Part shown: positions 1-10,793 of the stretch, in pieces
Layout of the letters: the number at the start of each line of letters is the position of its first letter
How positions within the stretch are numbered: the first letter of the stretch is position 1
NCBI GenBank assembly: GCA_021806645.1
Contig: JAJZQX010000008.1
Coordinates: 152,791 to 216,790 of the forward strand
Length of the DNA stretch: 64,000 nt
DNA from: Myxococcales bacterium
GTDB taxonomy: Bacteria; Myxococcota; Myxococcia; Myxococcales; Anaeromyxobacteraceae
Reading direction: 5' to 3'
Program-made: the position numbers and the translations under genes
The notes under the pieces: generated by a model
Database searches by the model: none
Seen by the model: the letters and a program-made list of their open reading frames with translations, nothing else
What the model was told of the DNA's origin: nothing

Positions 1-1
1 C

Positions 2-418
2 CGCATCCTCGTCGTCGACGACAACCTGCCGCTCCGGCTCATGGTGGCGCAGGCGCTCGAGGAGCGCGGCTACGTCACGGTGGCGGCGGAGTCGGGCGAG
101 GCGGCGCTGGAGGCGGCCGCCTACGAGCCGCCCGACCTCTGCGTCATCGACTTCTTGATGCCGGGGATGAGCGGGGCCGAGCTCATCCGCGCGCTGCGCG
201 CCTCCCCGGACGCGCGGCTGCGGCGGGTGCCGGCCATCGGACTGACGGCCTATGACAGCGGCGAGAGCGAGCTGCTGGCGGCCGGGGCGGCGCTGGTGCT
301 GCGCAAGCCGTGGAACGAGGAGGCGGTGCTCGAGGCGGTGGAGCGGCTGCTGCCCCCGGCAGGGCCGCCCGCGCCCGCCAAGGCGCCGCTCACCCCGTGC
401 GCTCCTCCGGGGCCTTGA
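2..418 (+). CDS. Response regulator receiver domain, C-terminal part (5' end outside window)
   Basis: The reading frame is open from base 2 to a TGA at 416-418, so the real start lies upstream. The visible protein opens with the beta-1 strand and acidic pair of a CheY-like receiver (RILVVDD). It continues with the phospho-acceptor Asp in CVIDFLMPGMSG, the conserved Thr in IGLTAYD and the Lys in LRKPW, so all key receiver residues are present. A short Pro/Ala-rich tail follows. It could be a stand-alone regulator or the C-terminal receiver of a hybrid histidine kinase; the window cannot decide. Its last 29 bases overlap the convergent MFS gene. Confidence 0.85.
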   Translation, partial: RILVVDDNLPLRLMVAQALEERGYVTVAAESGEAALEAAAYEPPDLCVIDFLMPGMSGAELIRALRASPDARLRRVPAIGLTAYDSGESELLAAGAALVLRKPWNEEAVLEAVERLLPPAGPPAPAKAPLTPCAPPGP

Positions 419-1622
419 CCGACGAGAAGCCGCGCCAGAGCGCCAGGTCGTAGCCGAGCTTGAGGGCGCCGCAGATCGCGAACGGGATCCACGCCAGCGC
501 CGGCACCGCGTAGAGCGGTCCGGCCAGCATGGGCGCCAGCGAGGCGCCCACGGTGCGGGCCATCCCGGTCACGCCGGCGGCGGCGGCCCGCTCCTCGGGG
601 GCCACCACCGCCATGGTGTAGGACTGCCGGGTCGGCACGTCGAGCTGGGAGATGGAGAAGCGCAGGAAGAGCAGCCCCGCCGCGAGCGGCAAGGTCGGCA
701 TGAGCGGCACCGCCAGCAGCAGCAGGTTGGACGGCAGGTGCGTGAAGACCATGGTGTTGACCAGGCCGAACCGATTGGCCAGCGGGGCGGCCGCCAGCGC
801 CGAGAGCCCGGCCAGCACGTTGGCGCCGAGGAAGATGGCGCCGATGAGCGCCTCGCCGGCGCCGAAGCGGGCGTGGAGCCAGGCGGCGAGGTAGCTCTGC
901 ACGATGAAGCCGCCGGCGAAGGCGTCGACGGCGAAGAGGCCGGAGAGCCGGAACACCACGCCGCGAGAGCGGTGGAGGCCGAAGCCGACCCAGCCGGCCG
1001 GCGGTGCGGCGGTGGCGGGTGGCTCCACCGCGGGGGAAAGGCGAGCGAAGAGGACCAGCAGCGCGAGCCCGAGCGCGGCGTAGAGCACCACCACCGCCCG
1101 GTAGGAAGCGAGCGGGCTCCACCCGGCGTGCTGCAGCCCCTCCGCCAGCGTGCCCCCGGCCAGCGCCCCCACGGCGGTGGCGAACGAGCCGGTGAGGGTG
1201 TAGCGGGCGAAGACCCGGGTCCGCTCCTGGTCGCTGACCGCGCTGCTCAGCGCCGCCTGCTCGATGGCGAGGAACGGGCCGACCTCGTTGCCCGACGGGC
1301 TGAGGATGCCGAGCGTGGCGCCGAGGAGCAGCAGCCAGAAGTCGGTGGTGGCTGCGAAGAGCAGCCCGGCCCCGACCATCAGGACCGCGCCCAGCACCAG
1401 CATGCGGCGCCGGCCGGCCCGGTCGGCGCGGGTGGTGACCACCAGCGACACGGCCGTGTCGCCGAGCAGGGTCAGGGTGAGGAGCAGGCCGACCCGCTCC
1501 GGCGTCAGCCCCGCCGCGGCGAGGTGCAGCACCAGCACCACCGAGAGCGCGCCGTAGGCGAAGAGCCGCAGGCCGCGCGTGGCGAAGAGGGTGGCGACGT
1601 CTCGACGGCTGGGGCGTGCCAC
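390..1622 (-). CDS. Major facilitator superfamily transporter
   Basis: A 410-residue polytopic membrane protein of MFS length with about 12 hydrophobic segments in two halves around a central Pro/Ala-rich loop. The cytoplasmic loop after TM2 has the MFS A-like motif in TTRADRAGRRRM. It is probably an inner-membrane exporter; the substrate cannot be inferred. The GTG start abuts the TGA of the upstream rsmE gene with no spacer, so the two are almost certainly co-transcribed and translationally coupled. The 3' end overlaps the convergent receiver gene by 29 bases. Confidence 0.85.
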   Translation of the reverse strand: MARPSRRDVATLFATRGLRLFAYGALSVVLVLHLAAAGLTPERVGLLLTLTLLGDTAVSLVVTTRADRAGRRRMLVLGAVLMVGAGLLFAATTDFWLLLLGATLGILSPSGNEVGPFLAIEQAALSSAVSDQERTRVFARYTLTGSFATAVGALAGGTLAEGLQHAGWSPLASYRAVVVLYAALGLALLVLFARLSPAVEPPATAAPPAGWVGFGLHRSRGVVFRLSGLFAVDAFAGGFIVQSYLAAWLHARFGAGEALIGAIFLGANVLAGLSALAAAPLANRFGLVNTMVFTHLPSNLLLLAVPLMPTLPLAAGLLFLRFSISQLDVPTRQSYTMAVVAPEERAAAAGVTGMARTVGASLAPMLAGPLYAVPALAWIPFAICGALKLGYDLALWRGFSSVKAPEERTG

Positions 1623-2369
1623 TCAGGACCTCCCGCCGTCGCGGCGCGCCAGCCAGAGCTCGGCCTGCCCGACGGCGAACGGCACCGCCTGGTCTACCCG
1701 GAGCGGCCGCGGCCCGAGGCTGACCGGCGCGAAGCCCCGCTTCGCCAGCTGGCCCGCCTCGTAGGGCGTCCAGCCGCCCTCGGGGCCTATGGCCAGGGTC
1801 ACGCCGCCCGACCGCGGCGGCGCGTGCGCGGCGAGCGGCTCGACGGCGGCGAGGTCGAGCAGCAGGCGCGCCGGGCCGAACATGGCCTCGAGCTCGTCCT
1901 CCACGAACGGCTTGAAGAAGCGGCGCAGGAGCACTTCGGGCAGGATGGTGTCGCGTCCCTGCTCGAGGCCGAGCAGCAACTCGTGGCGCAGCTCCTCCGG
2001 CGTCAGCAGCGGCGAGCCCCAGTAGGCCTTCTCGACCTTCCAGCTCCCCAGCAGCACCAGCCGCTTGACGCCCATGGCGCCGATCCCCTGCAGCACCTTG
2101 CGGAGGATCTTGGGTCGGGGGAGGGCGAGCAGCAGCGTGACCGGGGACGGCGACGGGGGCGCCCGATCGAGCGAGGCGCGCAGGGTGAGCCCGCGCTCGC
2201 CGGAGGCCAGCACCTCCGCCATCCCGACCCCGCCGCCGACCACGCCGACGGCGACGCTCTCGCCGGGCTGGCGGCGCAGCACCTCGTGCACGTGCCGGGC
2301 GCGCCTTCCGTCGAGCCGCGCCATGCCGTCGGGACCGAGCTCCGACTGCTCGAGGAGGAGGAGGTTCAC
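1623..2369 (-). CDS. rsmE: 16S rRNA (uracil-1498-N3)-methyltransferase RsmE
   Basis: A 248-residue SPOUT-fold RNA methyltransferase, the usual RsmE length. The N-terminal PUA-like part carries RRARHVHEVLR. The C-terminal knot has the family signatures AIGPEGGWTPYE and LGPRPLRVDQAV, the latter a variant of the common LGPRILRTETA. It methylates N3 of U1498 in the decoding region of 16S rRNA. The GTG start lies 8 bases behind a plausible -10 element with TTGACT 17 bp further upstream, so the transcript may be leaderless. It is the first gene of a two-gene operon with the MFS transporter. Confidence 0.92.
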   Translation of the reverse strand: MNLLLLEQSELGPDGMARLDGRRARHVHEVLRRQPGESVAVGVVGGGVGMAEVLASGERGLTLRASLDRAPPSPSPVTLLLALPRPKILRKVLQGIGAMGVKRLVLLGSWKVEKAYWGSPLLTPEELRHELLLGLEQGRDTILPEVLLRRFFKPFVEDELEAMFGPARLLLDLAAVEPLAAHAPPRSGGVTLAIGPEGGWTPYEAGQLAKRGFAPVSLGPRPLRVDQAVPFAVGQAELWLARRDGGRS

Positions 2370-2377
2370 GTGGCGGG

Positions 2378-2406
2378 AGGGTCGCGCGGTCGGGGGCGCG
2401 AGTCAA
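2378..2406 (-). promoter_or_regulatory. Putative sigma-70 promoter of rsmE
   Basis: On the minus strand TTGACT (2406-2401) is followed by exactly 17 bp and GACCCT (2383-2378), then 8 bases and the GTG start. The -10 keeps only the A at position 2 and T at position 6 of TATAAT. The predicted start site falls at or next to the GTG, leaving no room for a Shine-Dalgarno sequence. Confidence 0.45.
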
Positions 2407-2481
2407 CCGCGCTCCACGGCGCTTCCCGCCGAGGCGCGGACCGGGAGAGCGCCGCAGGCCTAGGCGCGCTACACTCACCCC

Positions 2482-2826
2482 ATGGCACGCGAGGCATTTC
2501 CACCGGGTGCGACGCTCATCTCGGTGCTCTTCAGCACGTTCCCGCTCGAGCCGTCGCTCGCGGCCATGCTCCACCTGGCGGCGCTCGATCTCTACCGCAG
2601 GGATCAGGGGGCCGGTCCGGTGGCCGGGGACGTGGTCTCGGGCCGCGTCGTCAACCTGAAGAAGAGCCTCGCGCTCGGCTCCATCGCCGGTCCGGCCTTC
2701 GAGGCCGAGCTCGACACCGCGCGGGGGAGCGGGAAGGTCCGCTACCTGCTGACGCGGCAGGGGCTCGACCTGATGGGCGTGTCGCCGCCGCTGGCCCGGG
2801 TCGGCAAGAAGGCCTACCTGAACTGA
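2482..2826 (+). CDS. Conserved hypothetical protein, 114 aa
   Basis: I do not recognise a family. The protein is small, soluble and alpha/beta in character, with no signal peptide or cysteines. The frame has strong third-position G/C bias and an ATG placed 6 bases after TACACT (2470-2475), a good -10 hexamer. It is followed after 57 bases by another small orphan gene on the same strand. Function unknown. Confidence 0.6.
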   Translation: MAREAFPPGATLISVLFSTFPLEPSLAAMLHLAALDLYRRDQGAGPVAGDVVSGRVVNLKKSLALGSIAGPAFEAELDTARGSGKVRYLLTRQGLDLMGVSPPLARVGKKAYLN

Positions 2827-2883
2827 CGCCGGTGAGGCCGGCTGGGCGGTGCCACCGGCCCCGGGCCGCGGTAGAAGGGGGCC

Positions 2884-3234
2884 ATGCTCGAGACCTTCAC
2901 CTGGATCGATGGCGCGTCCGAGCGGGTGTTCCACCTCGATCCACCCGGCCCCGGGGGCGGCCGCTACCTCGCCGTCCGGAAAATCAGCGGCGACGAGGAC
3001 TGGGCGGCGGCCTGCGTGCTGGTGCCCGGTGAAGCCGAGCGCGAGATCGGCGACCACCTGGCCGGCGCCTCGATCGCCGAGGACGTGATCCTGAAGTACG
3101 CCATCCAGGTGCTGGCCCGCCTTCACGGGGTCTCGCCCGCTCCGGGCCTGCCGGACCAGGACGCCGGCGAGGCGGAGCTGATCATCGCCAGGCTCTGGAA
3201 GGCGCTCGCCGACCGCTGGGCGCCGCGGCGCTAG
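2884..3234 (+). CDS. Hypothetical protein, 116 aa
   Basis: Small soluble protein without signal peptide or recognised motif. It has a beta-rich first half and a helical second half around residues 60-110. A G-rich stretch (GAAGGGGG) sits just before the ATG and can act as ribosome binding site. The TAG stop overlaps the stop codon of the convergent slyD gene in the four bases CTAG (3231-3234). No function can be assigned. Confidence 0.6.
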   Translation: MLETFTWIDGASERVFHLDPPGPGGGRYLAVRKISGDEDWAAACVLVPGEAEREIGDHLAGASIAEDVILKYAIQVLARLHGVSPAPGLPDQDAGEAELIIARLWKALADRWAPRR

Positions 3235-3734
3235 TGCTCGTGGCCGTGCTCGTGCGCGTGACCCTCCGGGCCGTGGGCGTGGCCGTGCTCCAGTTCCTCG
3301 GCGGTCGCGGTCCGGACCTCGGTGACGGTCACGTCGAAATGGAGCGTGCGGCCGGCCAGCGGGTGGTTGAAGTCCACGGTCACGGTGTCGCCGATCACGG
3401 CGCGGATGGTGAATGGCAGCGGCTCGCCATCGGGCCCCTGGGCCACCAGCTCGAGCCCGACCTTCGGCTCGAAGCCGGCGGGAAAGGCGCTCTGCGGCAC
3501 CTGCTGCAGGGCGGTCGGGTCCGCCTCGCCGTAGCCGTCCACCGGCGCCACCGTGGCCTGCTTGCGGACCCCGACCTCGAGCCCGTCGAGCGCGCGCTCC
3601 AGCCCGGGGACGATCTGCCCCTGGCCGTGAAGGTAGACCAGCGGGTCGCCCGGTTCGGAGGAGTCGACGACCACTCCGTCGCCGAGGTGAAGCTTGTACT
3701 CCAGCGAGACGACGCTGCCCTTGCCCACCTTCAT
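3231..3734 (-). CDS. slyD: FKBP-type peptidyl-prolyl isomerase, SlyD family
   Basis: A 167-residue protein with the SlyD layout. FKBP strands flank an inserted IF chaperone flap, with GQGQIVPGLERALDGLEVG and APVDGYGEADP as family landmarks. The tail after about residue 145 is His-rich (HGHAHGPEGHAHEHGHEH) and resembles the metal-binding tail that lets SlyD bind nickel and other divalent metals. Its likely role is proline isomerisation and cytosolic chaperoning, possibly with metal delivery. GGAG lies 6 bases before the ATG. Monocistronic by context. Confidence 0.92.
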   Translation of the reverse strand: MKVGKGSVVSLEYKLHLGDGVVVDSSEPGDPLVYLHGQGQIVPGLERALDGLEVGVRKQATVAPVDGYGEADPTALQQVPQSAFPAGFEPKVGLELVAQGPDGEPLPFTIRAVIGDTVTVDFNHPLAGRTLHFDVTVTEVRTATAEELEHGHAHGPEGHAHEHGHEH

Positions 3735-3877
3735 GACGTCTCCGTGCGCTGTTCGGTCCGTCGCCCGGCCGGTTCCGGGAGCGGAGAGGCGGCGACGCGG
3801 GCGTCATACCGCGCTGCGTGCGGAGAGGCACGTGGAAAAGAGCGTCCCTTCCCGGCCCCGGTGGGACGGGAACCGGC

Positions 3878-5026
3878 CTACCCCGCCGCGGCGAGCCGGG
3901 AGGGTTCGGCCAGCGCCAGCCGCGCCTCCAGGTCCTCGAGCAGGGCCCTGGCGGTGGGGAGCTCCTCGGTCGTCAGCTCGGGGATGCGGGTGATGGAGGA
4001 GCCGGTGTAGAAGAGCCCCTTCTCCATGTCCCCCTTGACGGCCGCCGCCAGCAGCGCGTCGGTGATGCAGAAGCTCTCGCGGAACTGCGAGGCGCGGCAG
4101 AGGCAGACCTCGGCGGCCAGGCACTCGACGCAGGCCTTCTTACGGCCGTGGAACCCCTCCGGGCCGAAGTACCAGGCCTTGCTCCGAGGGGGGAAGGACT
4201 CGCCGCGCGCCAGCGCGTCTGTGAAGGTGTTGCGCACCGCCCGGGCCTTCATCCCCTTCACGCAACTGGTGATGAGCGTGATGTCGGCGTCGGTCTTGCC
4301 GAGGTGCATCTGCTTGAAGTTGGGGTGGACGTCGCCGTCGGAGCAGGCCAGGAAGCGCGAGGCCATCTGCACGCCGATCGCGCCGGCCGCGAAGTAGCGG
4401 GCCACGTCTGAGGCATCCACGCCGCCCGCCGCCACCACCGGCAGCGAGGTGGCCGCCACCACCTCGTCCACCAGCCCGGGCAGGGGATGGCCGATGTCGC
4501 CGATGTGGCCGCCCGCCTCGGCCCCCTCGGCCACGATGAAGTCGGCGCCCCACTTCTCGTACATGGCGGCGAGCCGCCCCGACGAGACGATGCCGGCGAA
4601 CGGCACGTTGCCGGCGCGGCACCACTTGACGATCTCGCGAGAGATGCCGGCCCCCTGCACGATGAAGGAGACGCCCTCCTCGATGGCGACGCGCGCCGAG
4701 AGCTCGAACTCCGCCTTGTTGACGGCCGCCATCAGGTTGAGGCCGACGTAACCGCCCGGGGCCTCGGCGCGGGCGCGGCGGATCTCGCGACGGAGGTGGT
4801 CGGCGTTCTTGACCACCGCCGAGACGGTGCCGACGCCGACCAGCCGCGCCCCCCGGTGGGCGGCCACCTTGCCGGCCAGCCCATCGGAGGCGTGGATGCC
4901 CATGCCGCCCTGGACGAGGAGGCGGCGCCCGGAGGCGACGATGGCCTCGATGGCGGCTCGGTCGAGCCTGGCGAGCGGAGCCGGCTGGCGCGGCTCGACC
5001 GGTACGGTGGCGGCTTCGGTGTTCAT
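3878..5026 (-). CDS. Nitronate monooxygenase-like FMN-dependent TIM-barrel enzyme
   Basis: A 382-residue flavoprotein of the nitronate monooxygenase / enoyl-reductase FabK-like superfamily. Typical motifs are VQGGMGIHASDGL near residue 40, GLNLMAAVNKAEFE near 100, the FMN/substrate loop VAEGAEAGGHIGD near 165, and AAGGVDASDVARYFAAGAIGVQMASRF. The C-terminal region holds a Cys cluster (CVECLAAEVCLC, residues about 302-313). I do not know this cluster from canonical nitronate monooxygenase; it might bind metal or Fe-S. Related enzymes oxidise alkyl nitronates, but some subgroups serve in polyketide or fatty-acid metabolism, so the substrate is uncertain. No operon partner on the same strand. 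Confidence 0.8.
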   Translation of the reverse strand: MNTEAATVPVEPRQPAPLARLDRAAIEAIVASGRRLLVQGGMGIHASDGLAGKVAAHRGARLVGVGTVSAVVKNADHLRREIRRARAEAPGGYVGLNLMAAVNKAEFELSARVAIEEGVSFIVQGAGISREIVKWCRAGNVPFAGIVSSGRLAAMYEKWGADFIVAEGAEAGGHIGDIGHPLPGLVDEVVAATSLPVVAAGGVDASDVARYFAAGAIGVQMASRFLACSDGDVHPNFKQMHLGKTDADITLITSCVKGMKARAVRNTFTDALARGESFPPRSKAWYFGPEGFHGRKKACVECLAAEVCLCRASQFRESFCITDALLAAAVKGDMEKGLFYTGSSITRIPELTTEELPTARALLEDLEARLALAEPSRLAAAG

Positions 5027-5247
5027 GTGCTCGCTCCAGTGGCCCGCGAGTAGGGGTGCGGGCGTCGAGGGGCAAGAGCGTAGGGAGCTGGTGTCATGCC
5101 AATGTCACGAGCCGGCGAGAATCGGTGGACGCGGTGCGTCGTGATTACCGGGTCGATCCGGACGCATGGCGGCGTGCTTTGGCGGCGTGCCCGGACCGGG
5201 TAAGCTCGACTCGCCTCCCGATGGTATCGAAAGGATCGCCCGCCCCG

Positions 5248-5802
5248 ATGCGCACCCCATATTCAGCCCAGGTCGCCGCGGCCTCGCTGGCCTCGCTGGT
5301 CGCACTGTTCGCGCTGGTCGCAAGTGGGTGCGACGAGCAGAAACCCACGGTGCCGTCGAGACCGCTCGCCTCGACACCACCGCCCGGACCACCGACACCA
5401 CCACCCCCGCGACCGGAGCCGGTGCCGGAGCCGGTGCCGGTGCCGGTGCCGGTGCCGACCCAGCCCCCCCGCAAGGTGAAGGCGGTCCCCCCGCCGCTGC
5501 CGCACCCGGTGGGCAAGGTGCCCGCCGCGCCACAGCACGAGAAGCTGGGCGCCAGCCAGTGCCGAGGCTGCCACCGGCTCCAGTACGACTCCTGGGCCAA
5601 GTCGGGCCACGCCCGCAAGGCCCTCGACTGCGAGGGGTGCCACGGCAACGGCTCGGAGTACGCCAAGGCCTCGGTGATGAAGAACCTGGCCGCGGCCAAG
5701 GCGGCCGGGCTGATCTTCCAGACCGCCGCCTTCTGCGAGAAATGCCACCCCACGGCCGACGCCTCGTTCCTTCCGCAGGCGCACGCCCACCGGAAGAAGT
5801 AG
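5248..5802 (+). CDS. Three-haem c-type cytochrome lipoprotein
   Basis: A 184-residue exported protein. The N-terminus is hydrophobic and ends in a lipobox-like VASGC, so the mature protein is probably lipid-anchored. Residues about 40-75 form a Pro-rich spacer with repeated Pro-Val/Pro-Glu pairs, encoded by a short tandem DNA repeat. The C-terminal half has three CxxCH haem-binding motifs (CRGCH, CEGCH, CEKCH) and several extra His residues that could be distal ligands. This fits an electron-transfer cytochrome on the periplasmic or outer face. An in-frame ATG at 5221 would add nine residues; 5248 gives the better signal peptide. Confidence 0.85.
   Translation: MRTPYSAQVAAASLASLVALFALVASGCDEQKPTVPSRPLASTPPPGPPTPPPPRPEPVPEPVPVPVPVPTQPPRKVKAVPPPLPHPVGKVPAAPQHEKLGASQCRGCHRLQYDSWAKSGHARKALDCEGCHGNGSEYAKASVMKNLAAAKAAGLIFQTAAFCEKCHPTADASFLPQAHAHRKK
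5409..5460 (+). repeat. Tandem hexamer repeat (ccggtg-type) inside the cytochrome gene
   Basis: Imperfect tandem copies of a six-base unit (ccggtg/ccggag) encode the Pro-Val/Pro-Glu spacer between lipid anchor and haem domain. Such in-frame repeats can change copy number and so the length of the tether. Confidence 0.7.
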
Positions 5803-5820
5803 CTCCCCGGCCGCCGGCCG

Positions 5821-5838
5821 CCGGCCGCTTGCGGCCGG
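5821..5838. terminator. GC-rich hairpin between convergent genes
   Basis: Perfect 7-bp stem CCGGCCG / CGGCCGG around a CTTG tetraloop, 18 bp after the cytochrome stop and 5 bp from the RND permease stop. There is no T-tract, so intrinsic termination is not certain. Its position between two stops fits a bidirectional terminator or mRNA 3'-end stabiliser. Confidence 0.45.
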
Positions 5839-5843
5839 TCAGG

Positions 5844-8972
<3,129 letters not shown>

Positions 8973-9002
8973 GGCGATTCCCTGGTCAGCGTGGGCGCGG
9001 CG

Positions 9003-10088
9003 TCAGTCGGCCAGCGGGACGACCGCGTCGCCGGGAGCCAGCGTGCCGGGATCGAGGATGACGGCGGTGGTGGCGTCCAGCCCACCCTCCACCGCGACCG
9101 TGCCGGGGTTCACCTGGACGGTCTTGATGGCCCGCTTCTCGGCCTTGCCGCCGACGATTACGAAGACCCAGCTCTCGGCACCGGCCGTCTTGACGGCGCT
9201 GGACGGCACGTAGAGCCCGTCCCTGTCACCGAAGCCGCCGAAGTCGACGTTGGCCAGCGTGCCGGGGCGGAGCGGCGCGCCCTCCACCCTGGTCACGTCC
9301 ACCAGCACCTCGACGGTCCGGCTGCCCGGGTCCACCACCGCGTTCTTGACCCGCACCGCCGCCTCGAACCTCTGGCCGCCCGGGGTGGTGACGCCGGTGA
9401 CCTTCTGGCCGACCTTGACGAACGGCTCCACCCCCTCGGGCACGGCCAGGCGCGCCTCGAGGTGGTCCACGTCGGCGATCGAGACGATCGGGGTGAGCGG
9501 CATGGCGGTGACCGAGTCGCCGGCGTTCTTGAACCGTCCGGTGATCACGCCCGAGAAGGGGGCCCGGATTACCGAGTCGTTCAGCTGCTGCTCGGCCATG
9601 CGCAGGCCGGCGCGCGCCTGCTCGGCCTGCGCCGCGGCCAGCTCGGCGCCGGTCTTGACGCGGTCGAAGGCGGCGTCGGGCATCACCTGCTGGTCGCTGA
9701 GTGACTGGCCGCGCTTCAGCTCGCGCAGCGCCGAGGCGAGGTTGGCCTCGGCCACCTTGACGGTGGCCCTGGCGTTGTCGGCGCCGATGGCCTGCATGGC
9801 GTTGTCCATCTCGGCCAGCGCCTGCCCCGCCCGGACCCGGTCGCCCACCTGCACCATCACCCGCCTGATCTGGCCTGACCCCTTGGCCGCGAGCACGGCG
9901 TCCTCGCGGGCGCGGATGGGGCCGGTGGCGCGGGCCAGGCCGGTCTCCAGCCGCGTGGCCGGCCTGCCCACCTTGACGGCGCGGGCGGCGGTCCCGGTCT
10001 CGGGGAGCGCGGCCTTCTCGGGCTGGTGGCCGCAGGCGGCGAGCGCGATGGCGGCGAAGGCGACGGGGACGACGCGACGGGCGTGCAT
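9003..10088 (-). CDS. RND efflux periplasmic adaptor (membrane fusion) lipoprotein
   Basis: A 361-residue adaptor starting at an ATG preceded by GGAG. The first 20 residues form a lipoprotein signal with lipobox LAAC. The mature protein then has the barrel-sandwich lipoyl strand (VLAAKGSGQIRRVMVQVGDRVRAGQALAEMDN), an alpha-hairpin rich in Ala/Glu/Gln around residues 95-160, the second lipoyl half (VIRAPFSGVITGR), a beta-barrel, and a membrane-proximal domain. It bridges the permease to an outer-membrane channel. It lies 25 bases downstream of tetR and 30 bases upstream of the permease gene, all on one strand. An upstream in-frame start at 10163 would put a charged extension before the signal peptide and is rejected. 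Confidence 0.93.
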   Translation of the reverse strand: MHARRVVPVAFAAIALAACGHQPEKAALPETGTAARAVKVGRPATRLETGLARATGPIRAREDAVLAAKGSGQIRRVMVQVGDRVRAGQALAEMDNAMQAIGADNARATVKVAEANLASALRELKRGQSLSDQQVMPDAAFDRVKTGAELAAAQAEQARAGLRMAEQQLNDSVIRAPFSGVITGRFKNAGDSVTAMPLTPIVSIADVDHLEARLAVPEGVEPFVKVGQKVTGVTTPGGQRFEAAVRVKNAVVDPGSRTVEVLVDVTRVEGAPLRPGTLANVDFGGFGDRDGLYVPSSAVKTAGAESWVFVIVGGKAEKRAIKTVQVNPGTVAVEGGLDATTAVILDPGTLAPGDAVVPLAD

Positions 10089-10113
10089 GTTCGTGACTCC
10101 TGGGGTTCGACGG

Positions 10114-10755
10114 CTAGGAGCTGGACGGGCCAGCGGCCCGGAAGCCGTGGAGGGCAAGGTCAACTATCAGTCGAGCCTGTTCGGCGGCCGGGGTCTGGTC
10201 GGCGCCGTGGACGTGACAGCCGTGGAAGGCGTGGGAGATGCCGGTCAGCGCGCGGGCCACCAGCTCGAACGGGCAGCGCAGCTCGCGGCGCGCCACGTGG
10301 CGGCGCAGCCAGGCGGTCAGGTCGGCCTCGTAGAGGGCCAGGCCGGCGCGCAGGTCGGAAACGGGTGAATTGCCGGCCAGCTGGGCCGGCCGGTTGGCCA
10401 GCAGGAGGTCGAAGAGCGCCCGCCGCTCACGCATCAGCTCGAACTGGGCCCGGAGCAGCACCTCGAGCCGACCCGGCAGCGGCTGGCCGCGATCGACCGG
10501 CAGCTCGAAGGTGGCGTGCAGCTCCCGCTTCACCAGCTCGGTGAGGTTGGAGAAGATCTCCTCCTTGCTCTTGAAGTACCGGTAGAGCGAGGGGGGCGCG
10601 TACCCGGCCGCCTCGGCCAGGTCGGCCAGCGTGGCCGCGGCGTAGCCGTGGCGGGCGAAGACCTCGGCGGCGGCCAGGAGGATCTCCCGGCGGACCCGCT
10701 CATGGGCCTTCCGCTGGCGCGACAGGGCTGGCGAGCCGGTGGTGCGAACGCTCAT
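10114..10755 (-). CDS. TetR/AcrR family transcriptional regulator
   Basis: A 213-residue repressor. The N-terminal helix-turn-helix spans about residues 20-65, with AAAEVFARHGYAAATLADLAE followed by YAPPSLYRYFKSKEEIF, the classic TetR DNA-binding motif. The C-terminal ligand-binding domain is helical and divergent, so the inducer is unknown. It is the first gene of the RND efflux operon and probably represses that operon and itself. The promoter contains TTGACA-17 bp-AATAAC and a 6-9-6 inverted repeat across the -10 and start codon. Confidence 0.93.
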   Translation of the reverse strand: MSVRTTGSPALSRQRKAHERVRREILLAAAEVFARHGYAAATLADLAEAAGYAPPSLYRYFKSKEEIFSNLTELVKRELHATFELPVDRGQPLPGRLEVLLRAQFELMRERRALFDLLLANRPAQLAGNSPVSDLRAGLALYEADLTAWLRRHVARRELRCPFELVARALTGISHAFHGCHVHGADQTPAAEQARLIVDLALHGFRAAGPSSS

Positions 10756-10767
10756 TCGCGTAGCGTT
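10747..10767. promoter_or_regulatory. Putative TetR operator palindrome
   Basis: Perfect inverted repeat AACGCT - 9 bp - AGCGTT. It covers the 3' part of the -10 element, the predicted transcription start and the tetR start codon. Size and position fit an autoregulatory TetR-family operator. A second, looser pair GCGAAC/GTTCGC flanks it. Confidence 0.5.
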
Positions 10768-10793
10768 ATTGTCTGTTCGCGTTCCGATGTCAA
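10765..10793 (-). promoter_or_regulatory. Sigma-70 promoter of the tetR-RND operon
   Basis: On the minus strand a perfect TTGACA (10793-10788) is followed by 17 bp and AATAAC (10770-10765). Nine bases later comes the tetR ATG at 10755, so the transcript is expected to be leaderless or nearly so. The TGA stop of the upstream methyltransferase gene is embedded inside the -35 hexamer. Confidence 0.65.

Noticed and set aside
250..3831. Very long open frame of about 1190 codons on the minus strand
   Set aside because: It runs antisense or out of frame through rsmE, the MFS gene and slyD; its translation is Arg/Ala/Pro-rich low complexity typical of a shadow frame in GC-rich DNA.
9003..10163. Longer start for the RND adaptor (ORF begins at 10163)
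   Set aside because: The extension would overlap tetR and precede a perfect lipoprotein signal peptide; ATG 10088 has GGAG upstream.
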